Source of the DNA: Quercus robur
Lineage: Eukaryota > Streptophyta > Magnoliopsida > Fagales > Fagaceae
Reading direction: 5' to 3'
Assembly (NCBI RefSeq): GCF_932294415.1
Contig: NC_065535.1
Location: 6,747,501 to 6,811,500 of the forward strand
Length of the DNA stretch: 64,000 nucleotides
Below are positions 1-12,999 of the stretch, piece by piece. The notes beneath the pieces are model-generated. The model had not been told where the DNA came from and made no database searches. It was given only the letters and a program-made list of their open reading frames with translations. A program made the translations under genes and the position numbers. Each line of letters opens with the position of its first letter. Positions within the stretch are counted from its first letter, which is position 1.

Positions 1-574
1 ATGACAATAAATTTACATGTAAGAAAAGAGATTAAGCAGCCATCATGCAGACAGCTTAATTGAAACAACGATCTATCGAAAATGAATTAATTGAAAGAGG
101 ATGGAGCCTCAATATTTACAGATTAAGTCAACTTTCGGTTATCTATTATGTGACAACATTATCCTAATTTTTCTACCAAGTTCTCTATCTGTTCGAGATC
201 AATTACAGAAGTATGAACGCCCCGTGTTAGTTAAAGCCTTAAGCTTTAGTAAAGAATATAAGATGACAAGATTCCAATTTCCAGCCATGTAGATTTCCTC
301 CTAAAAAGGGCTTGTAACTTCAAAAGAGGTATCAAAGATTCATTTGATGGTAAATTGAACCTCTTTTGGATGCAAGGTACAAAAGAAATCTCTAAATGGT
401 AATGAAAAAATTTCCATTACAGGTCCCTGCAGGCTGCAACTTTTCCAGACGACCTCTGGCCTCTTTCCAGCTTTATCCATAAGTACCATAGTTTCCTAAC
501 GACCTAAGTTAGCTACAAAAGTATTTCAGAGGTATGGGATTTCCTTTCCATGGGTCCTTAAAGTGCACACGGAT

Positions 575-725
575 GGTTGTTCACAGTACCTAAGGGCACA
601 TTGTTGGAAATATTTGAATGGTGAAGCTATGTGAACCATGAATCAATTGGTTGTTCACAGTACCTAAGGGCACATTCTGGAAATATTTGAAGAAAGGGTG
701 AAGCTATGTGAACTATTAATCAACT
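575..725. repeat. 74-bp tandem duplication in the MAPKKK 3' region
   Basis: Two adjacent copies begin with GGTTGTTCACAGTACC at 575 and at 649. They share the continuation through the GGAAATATTTGAA and GTGAAGCTATGTGAAC stretches. The second copy carries a short insertion. The repeat lies just downstream of the proposed stop codon of the kinase gene, so it probably falls in its 3' UTR or immediate flank. Confidence 0.8.
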
Positions 726-808
726 GTGTGTTAGGGAGAGAAGTCCGGACTTGATGCATAGTGGAAGAAGGATGACGGAAAGCCTCAGTGCAGTTATAAA
801 TTTTAGCA

Positions 809-3800
809 TTACAATGTTGGCAGGTCCCTCTGCAAAAGAAAACATAACAACAATGAATTACTATGAATAAAGCCAAATTGAGTGGCTAAGAAAGAGCAAT
901 TTATTAATGGGAAAAATTAACGTATATTTTTTTAAACTTTTTATGGGAAAAGAAAAAAATAACTAATTATTTTGATAATTTTTTATATTTTCCATAAAAT
1001 TGGTATCAAAACTTTCCTAAAGTGGTCTTTTAACAAATGCCCTAACTAGACCCTCAAATAATTCAATAACTATAGCCTGAGAAGTTCAGGAATAGGTGAG
1101 GATGTATATTTTACCTACTACATGGGCGTTTCCCATTCACAATCTGTGTGCCAGGAGAGAATGACATCTGATCTTTATGCCTAGTGCCATCTCCTACAGT
1201 ATGTGGTTTCTCCTGGAGGAGCACACACAACACAACAAAAAACATTTAAGTAAACAAATAATATATTTGGTTCTCTCTTTTTCTTTGGGAAGGGGGAGAG
1301 GGGAATGTTATTACACTGCGGTCATTATGGCCAAACACCAAGGACAAGTATTTCATACTTACCGTTAGATTAATTGCAGAAAATGCCTGCATGGAGACTG
1401 CAACATTTTGATCATATGAATTTCGTACAAAAGGATGCTCAAGTAGCTTCATAGCTGTTGGTCGCTCTGCAGGATCCCTGCGAAAGCAACAATGAAGGAA
1501 ATCCTTTCCCTCTGAGGATAATGTTCCTGGTATGGGTGGAGTTCTGTTCAAAACTTTGAACATAGCTTGAGGCTGAAAAACAGAAGAACAGTTGGATACT
1601 TAAAGGGATCAAGTTTAAAACACAAGGATAGTATTAATAATAATAATGATTTATTTTTTTAATTTCCTCCTTCAAAACAGGATAGTACAAATAAGTACCA
1701 GATGTACATCAAAAAATTAGCCACAAGAAATTTCTCAAAAGAAGTGTGATTCTTTAATAGGTCCATATAAATCAGAGATGGGTTGAATTCATACGGACCA
1801 CATGAAACAATAGCATGTAGATGACATTTTACATGCCCAGATTATGATCAATAAAGCATAACGAGGTTAACAATGTCCTCACCCCCGTAAAATCACTCCA
1901 AGGAGGTTTTCCATTCAGCATTTCAATAATGGTACAGCCCAAACTCCATATGTCAACAGCCAATGCAAGGTCAGGGTTGGCATCTTTATTCAATGCAGCC
2001 TGCATGACCTGCACAAAAGTAATCAGAGTCAAAAAAGAAAAGAAAAAAAAATAAGGAAGGGTACTAGCTGCCAACAAAGTTATTTCCAACTGCAATGTGA
2101 AGTACCTCTGGAGCCATCCAGTATGGACTGCCCTTCAGAGAAAGATTATAAGTTTGTCCTGTAAGCTGAATACAAACCAGGGTTCAAGTAAGAAAACAAC
2201 CCCAAAAAAACTCCAGGGTCTGTCAATAAAGAATCTGAATTAAAAAAAAAAAAAAAAAAAAAAAAACCTATAACCACAAAGAACAGACCAAGTAAAAACA
2301 TCTGGTCCAGATTATGCGGGGCGGGGGTCGGAAATACAGGAAGCATTGGTGGACCACTATTCACCAAAGAGAATAGCAGAAACACGGTGCTTAAAGATGA
2401 CACTAGCTTGAGGGAGTATAATAACCATCAAATTCTAATGTGTGGATAAATAACTCAAACTTACATGCTTAGCTACCCCAAAATCTGCTAGCTTAACCAC
2501 GCCTGATGCATCAACAAGCAAATTAGCACCTTTGATATCCCTGTAGAGCATAATCATCCAAGTCGCTGAAAATTCACATTAACAAAAGCAACCAAACTAC
2601 TCCAACAATGTGCTTTTACTGACCACTAGGTAGATATAGCAGAACAATAAGTATCCTTATAATCTTTTAAAGAATGCCCAAGAATCAAATTTTCCCTCAT
2701 TTTTTTTAACATATCATTTTATGGAGTACAGTACAAGATTTTTTTATATTGTAAGTTACACATGCACCCAATGGGTCGTAAACTCACAACCTCACCCTCC
2801 ACCTAGAACTCATAAGGGGAGGAGGTGCCAGTTGAGCTAGAGCTCATTGGCCGAAGTATAGTACATGATCAACAAAGAACTTAAGTTACAATGCAAATTT
2901 GTTCTTTCTTATCAAACATGATAGTTACCTGTGGATAGTCTTTGTGCTATGCAAGTAAGCCAACCCAGTGACGATATGGCGAGTGAAATTGCGAACTACA
3001 GATTCAGTCATAGCTCCAAAATGTTCTTGTACATATTTGTTGACTGACCCAGGATGAACATACTCCAAATATATGTAAAAGTGATCGTCAATCTGCTCAT
3101 AAACATCATTACCTTAAATTGTCAGAATTGCAAAGAAATCGTAAGCAATTAATTTAACCAATATAATATAACAAGAACCAAAGAAATACTTACTATCTCA
3201 CTTCCATAATACTGCACTATGTTTGGGTGCTTTAATTGACCGAGAATTTTTATTTCCTGTATCAAGAAATATAGTAAGAACAACACTAGAACATAATTAG
3301 ATCAGACACAAAGTTATAAGTGAACTCCTAACTATTAGGATGTGGTCACAATGCATGACCTCAATTCATGACATGGAAAAGGTTAAAGCATGATGTGAAC
3401 ATCCCAAACAACAATGCTGATCATTGGGAGTTATAACGGGGAATTTTTCTATAAAGAGACAAGTGGTCTTAGGTACTCAGCACCGGATAAAGGGGGGCAA
3501 AACAAAAGTGGAAAGAGTCTTTGGGAATGCCTCTAATTGGAGCCTAGAGTTTCGGCCATTATGCAGGTTGCTGACTTAAACCTCTTTCATGTAGTAGAAA
3601 CCAATGTTCATTCCTTTCCTAGAATTTAATGTAGCAGCTCAAACCAATTAAGTCTTAATCCCAAGTCCCAACGGCTGGGGTTGGCTAAATATATCACCTT
3701 TTGCCATTATAACTTCCTGTTCAAATTTTGAATCTTCCCTCAACAAGAAACAACATATAACAGCAACTATGCCCCAATCGAATGAAAACTCTAACAAGTA

Positions 3801-5812
3801 CCTGCTCCAATTGCTTTACACATTCAGCAGATTTAGGATCATCAGGAATCAGATCAACTTCCTTCATGGCACACAAAGCTCCAGTCTCTCTGCCAAATAA
3901 ATAGATAAGGCAAGATTAACTACAGAAGAAGGTCAATAAACCTAGAAGCAAACTTCATAATACTTGCATACCGGTTCGTTGCAAGGTAAACACTTCCGAA
4001 TGTACCACGTCCAATGAGTCTTCCTTTTTGCCATTGACCCTTAAAAGATGACATGTGTGGTTGTTCTGCAATGTGATGGGTGGTACTTAAATGTGATTGC
4101 GGGGATGATTGTGATGATAATGTAGCTCTTGGAGGAAGAGGCAAAGGGTGGGCACTGACATGATTAATACTTTCAGGCCAATCCATATGACCATCTAACA
4201 GCAATTTATGATGTGAGGCAAGTGCAGATCTCTTTGGACTAGGGGTGAGATGGGGACTTTGGCCTGTTGGGCTACATCGAGGTGACTGGTCAGGACTTCT
4301 CATGGTTTTCGTTGGTTGCACTTTTGAAGAAGACCCAACAATCCCATCCTGAAATTTTTGAAAAGCCAAAATAGAGGGAAAGAGATCCCCATAGTCTGAT
4401 TTTCGTGGGCTTACATTAGGACTCGAAAAGCCACTTGCCGGAGCACTCTTGACAAGAACTTTCTGCCTGGAGTTGCGTTTGCAACCTTCAACATTTAGAT
4501 CTTGAGGAGAGAATCCCTTATGATAATTGGTTGAAGATTTAGCCGAACTTGTGGTAACATAAGGAGGAAAAAACTCCTGACTCTTTGGTCTTAAATGTGG
4601 ACTAACAGCAGGACTTAATACATCATTTGTTGAACCGCTCCTGACCGGAATTCTCACAGTCAAGTTTCGATTACCACGTCCAACATTTACATCCTGAGAG
4701 AGTTTCATAGGACAATTGCTTGTGACAACATTGTCAGTGTGGTTCCTGAGTTTTTGAGAGCAACGTCATTACAATAAATCAACAAAGGTAACTTGGAGAA
4801 AAATTAAAGGCTACAATAAATAAACTAGATAGCAACATCATTATCATTATTATAATGATGCTGTCTTAGTTATAGTTCCTGTAGTTACAATTAATCAACA
4901 AATTAGAGCAATAAAAAGTTACAAATTGACTAATGCATCAAAAATAATAATACATCTTTCAATGACAATTAAATCCGACCATATGGTTCATTAATCAACG
5001 CAACCACATAGTTAAATTTGATTGGGGAACCTAAGTTACAATACCTAAGGAACCGGTAAGTTTTACACCTATCATAATAAGCGATATCAGGGATACTGAA
5101 AATTTTACTACAAAAATCATATAAATTTTCCTTGCAATGATATCTAATTAATACTAAGCTATAGTTTTCCGAATTAAATTCAACCATATGGCTAACCTTA
5201 CAAACTTTACCTAAATTTTGCTCAATTAGATACATAATCATGAAAAACAAAAAAGACTAAAACATGAAACATCAAAACTAACTGTAACAACATAAGCAAA
5301 TGAATCAAACAAACAACGGTTTAATTACATGAAACAACGAAAAACCAAACCAACCGCCAATTTTAACCAAACAAACAAGTTTCTGTTTTTTTTTTTTTCA
5401 ACAGAAAAATAAAAAAGCTTTACCTCCTCACCGAGGGTCCGATTGCTTCATCAGGTGATCCGGGATGACCAGCCTGACCCGTTGACTCCGATTTCCGAGT
5501 CAATGAAACAAGGACCGGAAGCGGAGGCAAAGGTTGTGGCACAGCCGATAAAGACCAGTGCACCGATTCGAATTCGGTTCCACTAGGCGTCCGAGACTTT
5601 CGGGTCGAGTCGGTCGGATGCGGGTCCGACGACCCACACCCATCACTGGATCTGCTTCTCAACCCGAGTTCTCGATCACTGGCGTGCCGGATCTTCCTCT
5701 GCCTCGTGAGCCTCCTATCGAGAATACGAGATTGCCCAGAATCCCCAACGAATTTATCAACACTGCCATTGTCATTCCTCGTAGCACGCGAAGCTTTGTG
5801 GAAATAAAACAT
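809..5812 (-). CDS. MAPKKK5-like: MAP kinase kinase kinase, MAPKKK3/MAPKKK5 type
   Basis: Ser/Thr kinase at the top of a plant MAPK cascade; MAPKKK3/5 relay immune-receptor signals to MKK4/5 and MPK3/6 (family knowledge). Exons on the minus strand: 5812-5424, 4745-3972, 3889-3802, 3256-3194, 3092-2929, 2540-2465, 2165-2106, 2008-1883, 1572-1363, 829-809. They give 1971 nt (656 aa) and phases close at each junction. The N-terminal ~365 residues are Ser/Pro-rich and low-complexity, with an RRLTRQRK basic patch. The kinase domain follows: glycine loop GRGTFGSV at 375-382, Lys397 in CAMKEVD, catalytic HRD at 492-494, DFG at 512-514, and MAPE ending at 538. The DFG context is DFGVAKH. An in-frame ATG at 5872 would add a hydrophobic stretch; I prefer 5812 because [13 protein letters not shown] resembles family N-termini. 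The seven-codon last exon is the weakest call, and an alternative 3' end is possible. Confidence 0.88.
2751..2853 (+). repeat. dispersed repeat, copy 1 (MAPKKK intron)
   Basis: This segment shares GTAAGTTACACAT, CCTCACCCTCCACCT and a GAGCTAGAG-TTATTGGCC-like end with 58306-58403 in the serpin intron, in the same order and orientation. It sits in the intron between kinase exons 5 and 6. It may be a fragment of a SINE-like or other short interspersed element. The family is not identified. Confidence 0.6.
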
Positions 5813-7505
5813 TGAGAGTTTCAGAACACAAGCAAAGTGAAAGTGTAACAATAATAACAACAACAACCACACATAATTATTATTATTCTTCGTATCTGTA
5901 GCTTTGTCGTGATAAAAGGAAACAACACGGTTCTTTCTCTCTTTAATTGATTAGCTGTAATTTTTGAAAATTTTAAAAATCAGTTTTTTTTTTTTTTTTT
6001 CTATATGTGAATTGTTGTTTGGGTTAAAACATATTGACCTCGGTGACACAATAACAAAACTTGAGAAAAAGTCTGAACCTTATCTTGAAGAAATCTAGGA
6101 CTATTAGCTTCGAGGAATCCGAAAATATACATACAAACAAATATATTTGTTTATGTTAATACTTTACTGTACTTGCTAGGAAAGAAAACAAAGGAAAAAA
6201 AAATGGGAGACATTTTTAATTTTTTATAACTTTTTTTTTTGTCAACTTGTGGTTGTGAAACACGAACTAAGTCAAGGTTGACAAAATCTTTTTTTTTTTT
6301 TTTTCCATAATGATGTTGTTGTTGCCGACTTGCCGTGTGTAAACTTGCAACGTTTATTAACTTTTTGAATTTCTCCTCGATTGTTTTTTTGTGCAAGATT
6401 GTCAACCACGAGTTTTTGTGTGTGTGTCAAGTGTCAACTTATAAATGGGTTTTCACATTTTCAATCTTTTAGTACGTAAATATATACATTTCTGAATTTA
6501 ACTTCAGAAAGCATAAAAATTTTCAATGCATCATCAATGTGTAGACTGTAGTCTATCCTTATTTATTGCCTTAACATTTAAATTTTAAAAAGTAGAATCT
6601 GTTCTTATTTTTTTCTTTTTTGAGAATCAATCTGTTCTTATTTTAAAGTACTGGAAACTATAATTCCGTCTATCTTAATTAATCATAGGCAATATTTTGG
6701 AGAGTAAAGTGTAATTTTTTCCAATATTTTTGTCACCTCTATAGTGGTAGAAGTCAGAATCAATTTTTTTTTCTTTTTTCTCCTTTTCTTTTTATGGTGG
6801 ACCAATCAATCAAATAACATACATACATATATGTGTACTTGTGTAGAATTTATACATAAACATGTATTATACATGATTTATTATATTTATTATTATTCGT
6901 TTATAAAAAATATCATCAAGTCAGTTTGATATGGTTTAAGGAGAATATTTTATTTTAACGTCGTGTGTATTATTTTTAAAGTATATTAATCACAGTTAAT
7001 AGTCTTTAAAATTTTCAATTTAAGTTTTTTTGTTGTTAAATTAATTATATATTACACATTAGAGTATAATAATGGAATAGGAAATAAATATATATATATA
7101 TATATAACTAGTTTCATCACACGCGCTTTGTGTATACGATGAAATTCTTTTTTATTTATTTGTTTTTTGGGTTTAGTGTCATGATGTCTAAAAGTGTGAG
7201 ATAGAAATAATATCATATTTCTTAAGATATTTCTTTATGTGATTTTTTTCCTTCTAATTAGTTATTTGTACTTTAGTTAGTGGCTAATGTGAATGAAATA
7301 AACTATTTGAAATTTAAACTTTTCATTTTTTTCCAACTCTCACATAGAGGTTTTGGAATTCAAATAGAAGAAGTAATCTTTCTAAAAATATATATAAATA
7401 AATGTGTTTTTTTTTTTTTTTGGTTAAAAAAGAAATAAGATAACATGGAATAATGTTTAAAACTGAAATAGAAATAGTGTTCTAATTTTTAAGCAGAATG
7501 GAGAA
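5813..7505. other. AT-rich 5' flank of the kinase gene, no gene seen
   Basis: The interval holds several T-tracts (about 5982-6000, 6229-6240, 6289-6304), an (AT)n run near 7087-7106 and no ORF with recognisable protein similarity. It should contain the promoter and 5' UTR of the minus-strand kinase gene. I could not assign a TATA box with confidence. Confidence 0.5.
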
Positions 7506-8254
7506 TGTAGGGACACAAAATCTTTAACGGCCCAACAACGATGTTGGGCGCGCACGCGGAAAGTCCCTCACAATAATATTTGTAGAGAGTGGGATTAAAA
7601 GGCCAGCGCTGGATCGCCGGGGGACATTTCGGGCCGGTCTCTAGGTGAACCAACATGAGATAAAGCTTTGGGCTGGATATTCAGGCCCTTCAATCTTGTA
7701 TCTAGGAGGATTTGGCTCCTCGGATCATGTCCGAGGAGCGGTGGTGCTGTCCCCGGTTACCCGTCGGCGGGTTTTTAGGTGGTGTCCAGTGTACGTTCTC
7801 TAGGCATTCTCTTTCATCCAGTCTTTTTTTTTAGAAGCTAGGTAGGAGCCCCTCTTTTGGTCACATAACATTCTCTTTTATACTAGCCTACGTTCGTTGT
7901 CCTCCGTCCACGTGTAGGGTCGATCTTTCCAGGGCAGATATCCAGTCTAATCCCAAAATTACTGTAGATGATCCATAAAGCCTAAGACCCCGGCTCTGTT
8001 AGGGGCAATGTCATGTCAGGGAAGGGTATTAAAGACAACTTCCCCAGGATATTTTCTGATCTTTCTAGCTTACTCATGTTCCATTCCTATCCCTGAGGTT
8101 TTGGGCCTGCCGAGGACGAAACCGTCCTCGGCTATGTCTTCGGGCTATTTTTATGTTTCCTAGTTTCGAGCTTGGGCCCCGACCTTCTTCAGTTTAAGAC
8201 CGGTGGGCTTCCCATAAGCGCGTGGGCCGGACCCATAAATTATTGGACCCCACA
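7506..8254 (-). mobile_element. solo LTR with perfect 5-bp target-site duplication
   Basis: The element starts TGTAGGGACAC at 7506 and ends GGACCCCACA at 8254. It is flanked by GAGAA at 7501-7505 and GAGAA at 8255-8259. TG...CA termini plus a 5-bp duplication define a complete LTR without internal region, the product of LTR-LTR recombination. By comparison with the primer-site-bearing element at 10876-14507, the functional orientation is minus: it begins TGTGGGGTCC and ends GTCCCTACA on that strand. It is more GC-rich than the flanks. A related LTR in the opposite orientation lies at 31274-31855. Confidence 0.9.
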
Positions 8255-8809
8255 GAGAAGATAAAGAAAAATGCCTAAAATTTAGTAATAGTAAATTACT
8301 CTTTTAAGTTTTAAACCGTTTGTGTTTTTTAATTTAAAACTATTTAACTAAAAGATAGGGGTATTTTAGATTATTTATAATTTGTGTGAAGATATTTTAT
8401 GACACAATGATGAAATCTAAACAGGAATCATGTTATTGATAGTATATACTATATGTGCAAACCAATTACAAATATAGTATTTATTAGATTGAATGGATAA
8501 TTGCATTAACCTTAAATAAAAGTACAGCTCTGTCTCTATATATATCACTAACTAAACAAAATATCTCACTAACTAACTTCCTAACAGAATTAATCTTACC
8601 GGAGCTTCTACGGGTACATGATTTGTAACTTACTGTGCCACTTATAAATATACCTAAACTACCTGCAGTTTATGAATTCTATTTACAAGCTACATGTCGT
8701 TTAGGCTCTCTTAACAATATTAAATAATAAATATCATTTTTTTTTATACAAGATATAAATTCTGATGATGCAAATAAAATCAGTAGGTTGAATGCTCTGA
8801 ATTTCAATG

Positions 8810-9640
8810 GACTAGTGATTGCTTAGAAGGCCTGAAAATAAAAAGACACGATCAAAGGTGATCGAGATGAACCGGCCAAGAACCCTCCAATGCTTAAATT
8901 AGTTTTTCTGGAAATTTAGAATTCCAAATTTTAGGAATAGTGAAAACTTACTTCCATTTTATGTGGATGAGTCCTTATATAGTGAGCTTTTGAGTGGTTA
9001 CTTGTTTCGTAACTTCCCCAATATTTGTGAAAGTTAGAAAGTTCAAACTTAACTTCCACAACCGCTATAGAAGTTAGAATGTTAAATCTTATTTTCTACA
9101 ACGGCCATTGGAAGTTAAATACTTAGTATGAAATTATAGTGATGAACAAGGATCTTGCTCATTTTTCAAAAGAGCAACATGTGGTTTAATCCACAAGCTT
9201 TTGTAGATAAACCTTTACGGAAACTTCCTAAGTGTTGGGGGTCATCTAGTCGTTTTCCTAATGGATGACCCTCATGCCCATGGACGACCGTCCTACTAGG
9301 GACGACCTTTATTTCCTAAGCGTTGGGGGTCGTCCAAATGCTTTCCTGATGGACGACCCTCATGCCCATGGACGATTGTCCTACTAGGAACGACCTTTCT
9401 ATGTTAAGATAACCTTTTTGATCTGGATGACTCTTATGGACGAATTGGAGTTGATTCAATTTTTAGTTCAACATCAAATTCTATTATAGTCTAATCTACG
9501 TGTATATGTGTGTGAAGTTCCTTCTTGAAGATTTAAACGCACTCCTTGCCCCTTACACTCCACAAGCATTTATACTTGTGAAGTGACCATCGTGCCAAAG
9601 GTACCCAATGGTATAAATATCACTTTTATATGCCCTAACA
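8810..9640 (-). mobile_element. probable LTR remnant, right edge clear, left edge uncertain
   Basis: Read on the minus strand, the sequence starts TGTTAGGGCATATAAAAG at 9640, a typical LTR start. A TATA-like CTATATAAGG lies around 8973-8982, as expected for an LTR promoter. The other terminus was not found, and the TAGAC flank at 9641-9645 has no matching copy. This is therefore a truncated or diverged LTR rather than a defined insertion. Confidence 0.45.
9225..9400. repeat. 88-bp tandem repeat, two copies
   Basis: Copies start TTCCTAAG(T/C)GTTGGGG at 9225 and 9313. Each continues through GACGACC(C/T)..CATGCCCATGGACGA and GTCCTACTAGG. They lie inside the probable LTR remnant and are GC-richer than the surroundings. 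No coding potential was seen. Confidence 0.85.
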
Positions 9641-9842
9641 TAGACAATAAAACATAAGAGAAATATAAAAATTGCAATAACAAATGGATATATATTGTTT
9701 ATTGATCACAAACATGCTCCAACCCACTGATCTTTTAACCATAAAATCATATTATCTTTTCTTTTAATAGAAAAATAAATAAATGCATTCTTGTATCCTT
9801 AACTCTCTAAATACAGCATGAAGAGTAGTCTTCATATATATA

Positions 9843-10638
9843 TGTAAGGACCATATTTAAGTCCCTAGCCCAAAAGATGGATGGACTTACCCCAAAAAAC
9901 TCAAAACAATGAATTTGTAGAGAGTAGATTGGAAAACTAGGGTAAAATGAGTTGGACAATAAAATAAAATGACAAGAATAGGAAGATAGATTGACTTTTC
10001 TAGAGAAAATCGTCCTTGACACAATCCGAGTAGATCAGTTCTTATATATTTCACACAAGTTTGATTACAGATTTGGTTTCTGATTGCTACAATGTTTCTC
10101 TCTTAATTTTTTCAATTCCCCTCTCTCATTGCTCTCTCCTTATTTTATACTCTTTTCCTTTTTTTCATCTTTACCCTCCACATGCAGACCAGATGGTGGG
10201 TGCTTGATCCTTGTTCCATTAGCCTCTTCCTAAAGTCTTTAGGTAGTAGCTGTAAAGCTCAAAACCACTGTTCAAGCATCACCTCCACATTAATACGCCC
10301 AGAGAGTTAGCTGCAGAGCATTTAATACGGTGGTAGCAGCTTTCTCCTTAGATATTTTAGAACTCCCCTTTGTCCTTTGTTTCTGCAATGCTTATCCGTG
10401 CCAACAGAACTTCCTAGAACATTCCCCTGGACGATAGACCACCTTTATGGACCTCGACCTTGGTTAGCTAAGGAGGCATTCATCCTTAGCCCAATATCCT
10501 AAGTCGTTATGATCAAAACTGACTTCTTCATTTACTAACATGGATGTTTACCCTCTTCGGACGATCTCTAGTTCTCGGCTTGGGCCTTAGGTCCATTATA
10601 TACATAGATAATGAGCTCCTGGACCCAATACCCCTACA
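9843..10638 (-). mobile_element. probable solo LTR, diverged duplication
   Basis: Begins TGTAAGGACCATATTTAAG at 9843 and ends ACCCCTACA at 10638. The flanks are ATATA (9838-9842) and CTATA (10639-10643), one mismatch from a 5-bp duplication, in AT-rich DNA where chance matches are likely. It carries the ACAATGAATTTGTAGAGAGT motif also present in the LTRs at 10876-14507. This supports membership of the same broad family and the minus orientation. Confidence 0.6.
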
Positions 10639-10675
10639 CTATATATATATATATATATATATACATATGGACAAA

Positions 10676-10840
10676 ATTTAGGTACAGTATCTTAGGTGCT
10701 ATTTCTTAGGTTGCCTTATTTAGATTTAGTCATGTAGCTATTTAACTAAAAAATACACTTCCATCCCATAAGAAAAAATTCACATGGCGAAATCTTAAAA
10801 AGAGAACCTAAAGAATAGCACCTAAGTACTGTACCTAAAT
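10676..10840. mobile_element. foldback MITE, ~165 bp, with ~28-bp inverted ends
   Basis: The left end ATTTAGGTACAGTATCTTAG is mirrored by the right end, whose reverse complement reads ATTTAGGTACAGTACTTAGG. The inverted repeat extends on through GTGCTATT. No coding capacity. The target duplication is not clear because both flanks are AT-rich. It sits between two (AT)n runs and two LTR elements. Superfamily not assigned. Confidence 0.75.
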
Positions 10841-10875
10841 ATTACTCTATACATATATATATATATATATATATA

Positions 10876-11517
10876 TGTAGGGATTGATTTTTCTGGTCCG
10901 GCCCAAGATGTGTGGGACTTTAGACTAGTGAGCCCGGTATAATGAATTTGTAGAGAGTGGGTCAAAGAGCTAAGTTTTGGTGTATGTACAAAGGTTATCA
11001 CGGTGTTTTACTCGATTGAGTTAAGATGGCCTGAGTTCATTTGAAAGAATTGGTCCCCGGCATGATTTCGGAAGCTCTTTTTGGTGCTTCTTGTGTGTTG
11101 GGGGGTCTCCCCCCCTTCCTGTCTCTCTTTCCTTCCTTTTTATAGTAGATTTCTCCCTCCTAAATGGGGTCCCTAGGGTAGGTACTTGTCCCATCCGCCC
11201 TTCTCTCCAGTCGTTGGGAGTGGTTGTAAGGACAAGGAAGTATGGCTATATCAGGCACAAGGCAATGGACACAATTATGGCAGCCTTTTCCATAGACATT
11301 TCTCTTTTCTCCATTGTCCTTTTCTGCTTTAGTACTTTTCTTGCTCCGTGGTACGATATGGAGTGTCACTACCAGCAACAGGTTGCCTCCTTTATCCTCG
11401 GTTATATCCATACCAAGGAGGATTCTCCTCATGGCCGATGAGGGGTCTTTCCTTGGGATAGGCCCTTGGCCCAAATATAGACATTCGCATGGGCCTCCGG
11501 GTCTTTTACCCCCCACA
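10876..11517 (-). repeat. 3' LTR of the non-autonomous element
   Basis: Starts TGTAGGGATTG and ends CCCCCCACA (642 bp). In the element's minus-strand reading this is the downstream LTR. By eye it differs from the partner at about 16 of the first 155 positions, mostly C/T and G/A transitions, so insertion is not recent. Open frames within it are shadows. Confidence 0.85.
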
Positions 11518-12999
11518 ATAGCCTCTCAAAATCCTACTGTCCGGCTCCTCGAACGGAGATGAGGGTTTTGGTGACATTTGGTCTATGTCACAACTTGCCA
11601 AGTCTTGCCCTCCATTAATGCTAAAGCCTCTTTGTTTGCCTGAGGCGCGTTCCTAGTGGTGAGACATTCTTTTAGTCTATCCAAGTCACGTTCCCGTCGT
11701 TTCGGTACACAAGACATGCTTTAATTAGGGTCTCTTCACGAGGCGATATAAATCCAACGGTTGAAGACTATCTTGGAAATTGAGCGAGGTTTATCTCGTT
11801 TGTAATTCCTTCTTGGAGATTGGGGTGAATTGATTGCTACCAGGTTTGCCCCCTATATAAGACGCATAGTGGGAGATCACTCCCCTTTATTCACAGACCC
11901 TTAAGTTTTTCTTAGGCTTCTAACTCTCCACATGTTCCCAAAGTCCCCACTGTGAGAGTGACTGAGATTTAGGGAGTGAAATGGTCATGGTTAGGATGAG
12001 GGTGAAGGAGTTAAACCCTCTTCATAAGCCTTGGGTGTCCCCGAGATTCATAATGGCCCAGTCAGGGCAAGGGAGACAAAGGTTAAAGATATTTCTTCCC
12101 CTCGATAGGACGAGAAAGGAGCCTTTTCTTATTCCGCCAAAATCCGAAGCAGGTGGAGGTCGTATTAGATTTTTGGTACAACAGCACTGGGACTTCCATC
12201 CAGCGCCGTGTGTTACGCACGTGAGGGCTTGGACCTCCCATCGCCGGTACCATCCATACTTACTCGATTGCTGCTAGAATGATCCTTGCTCGATTGCTGC
12301 TAGAGTAAGTATGGGGATTTGGCATCCCCACTTCTTCCTCTCTTCCATCACTAGCCATCCAGACTCGCTGAGTTGCTGCTGGAGCAAGGTTGTGGACCAG
12401 GTGCCTCAGCTTCTTCTTCTCTTCCTCCGCAGTTGCCATCCATACTCGCTCGATTGCTGCTGGAGCGAAATTGAAGGATTTATCGTTCCCGTGTACCCCT
12501 TTTTTATAGTTAGCTTATGATATAGGCTTGTCTAAGCCCTTTTATGTACATTGCACTACCTCTTTATCTAATAAAAGATTAGTTTATCTCATTTTATGTA
12601 TCCTTTCTTTTCTACAATAATTATTTTGTGAATGGATGTGTTGGTGTCTTTTCTTTCGAACCGTACTTAGAACCGATGCCCTTGTCGGTAAAGAGTTATC
12701 ACTTTGAACTCATCGAAACTGACGGGCACAACAATGCCAACTTTAAACAGGTTAACTATATAAGACTAACTGGGATAACAACCGCACGTTCTGTATTACG
12801 AACGGGGTGACCGCTTGAGGACATGTAGTCTAAAATAAACTGTCCGAGGGGGTTGCTGGGTATTAGGGATCTTTTCTGCGTTTCCGATGATATTCATAGC
12901 TTTAACTTGTTTTAGGTGTTTGGTTCGAGGACCGAGGCATGACTGTACTTGGTCTAAACACTCAGGAAGGCACCATTGTGTGTTAGTTTCCATAAAGCC

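Noticed and set aside
11091..11562. Open frames inside the LTRs, mirrored at 14016-14634
   Set aside because: The same frames recur in both LTRs of a non-coding element and resemble no protein family. They are LTR sequence, not genes.
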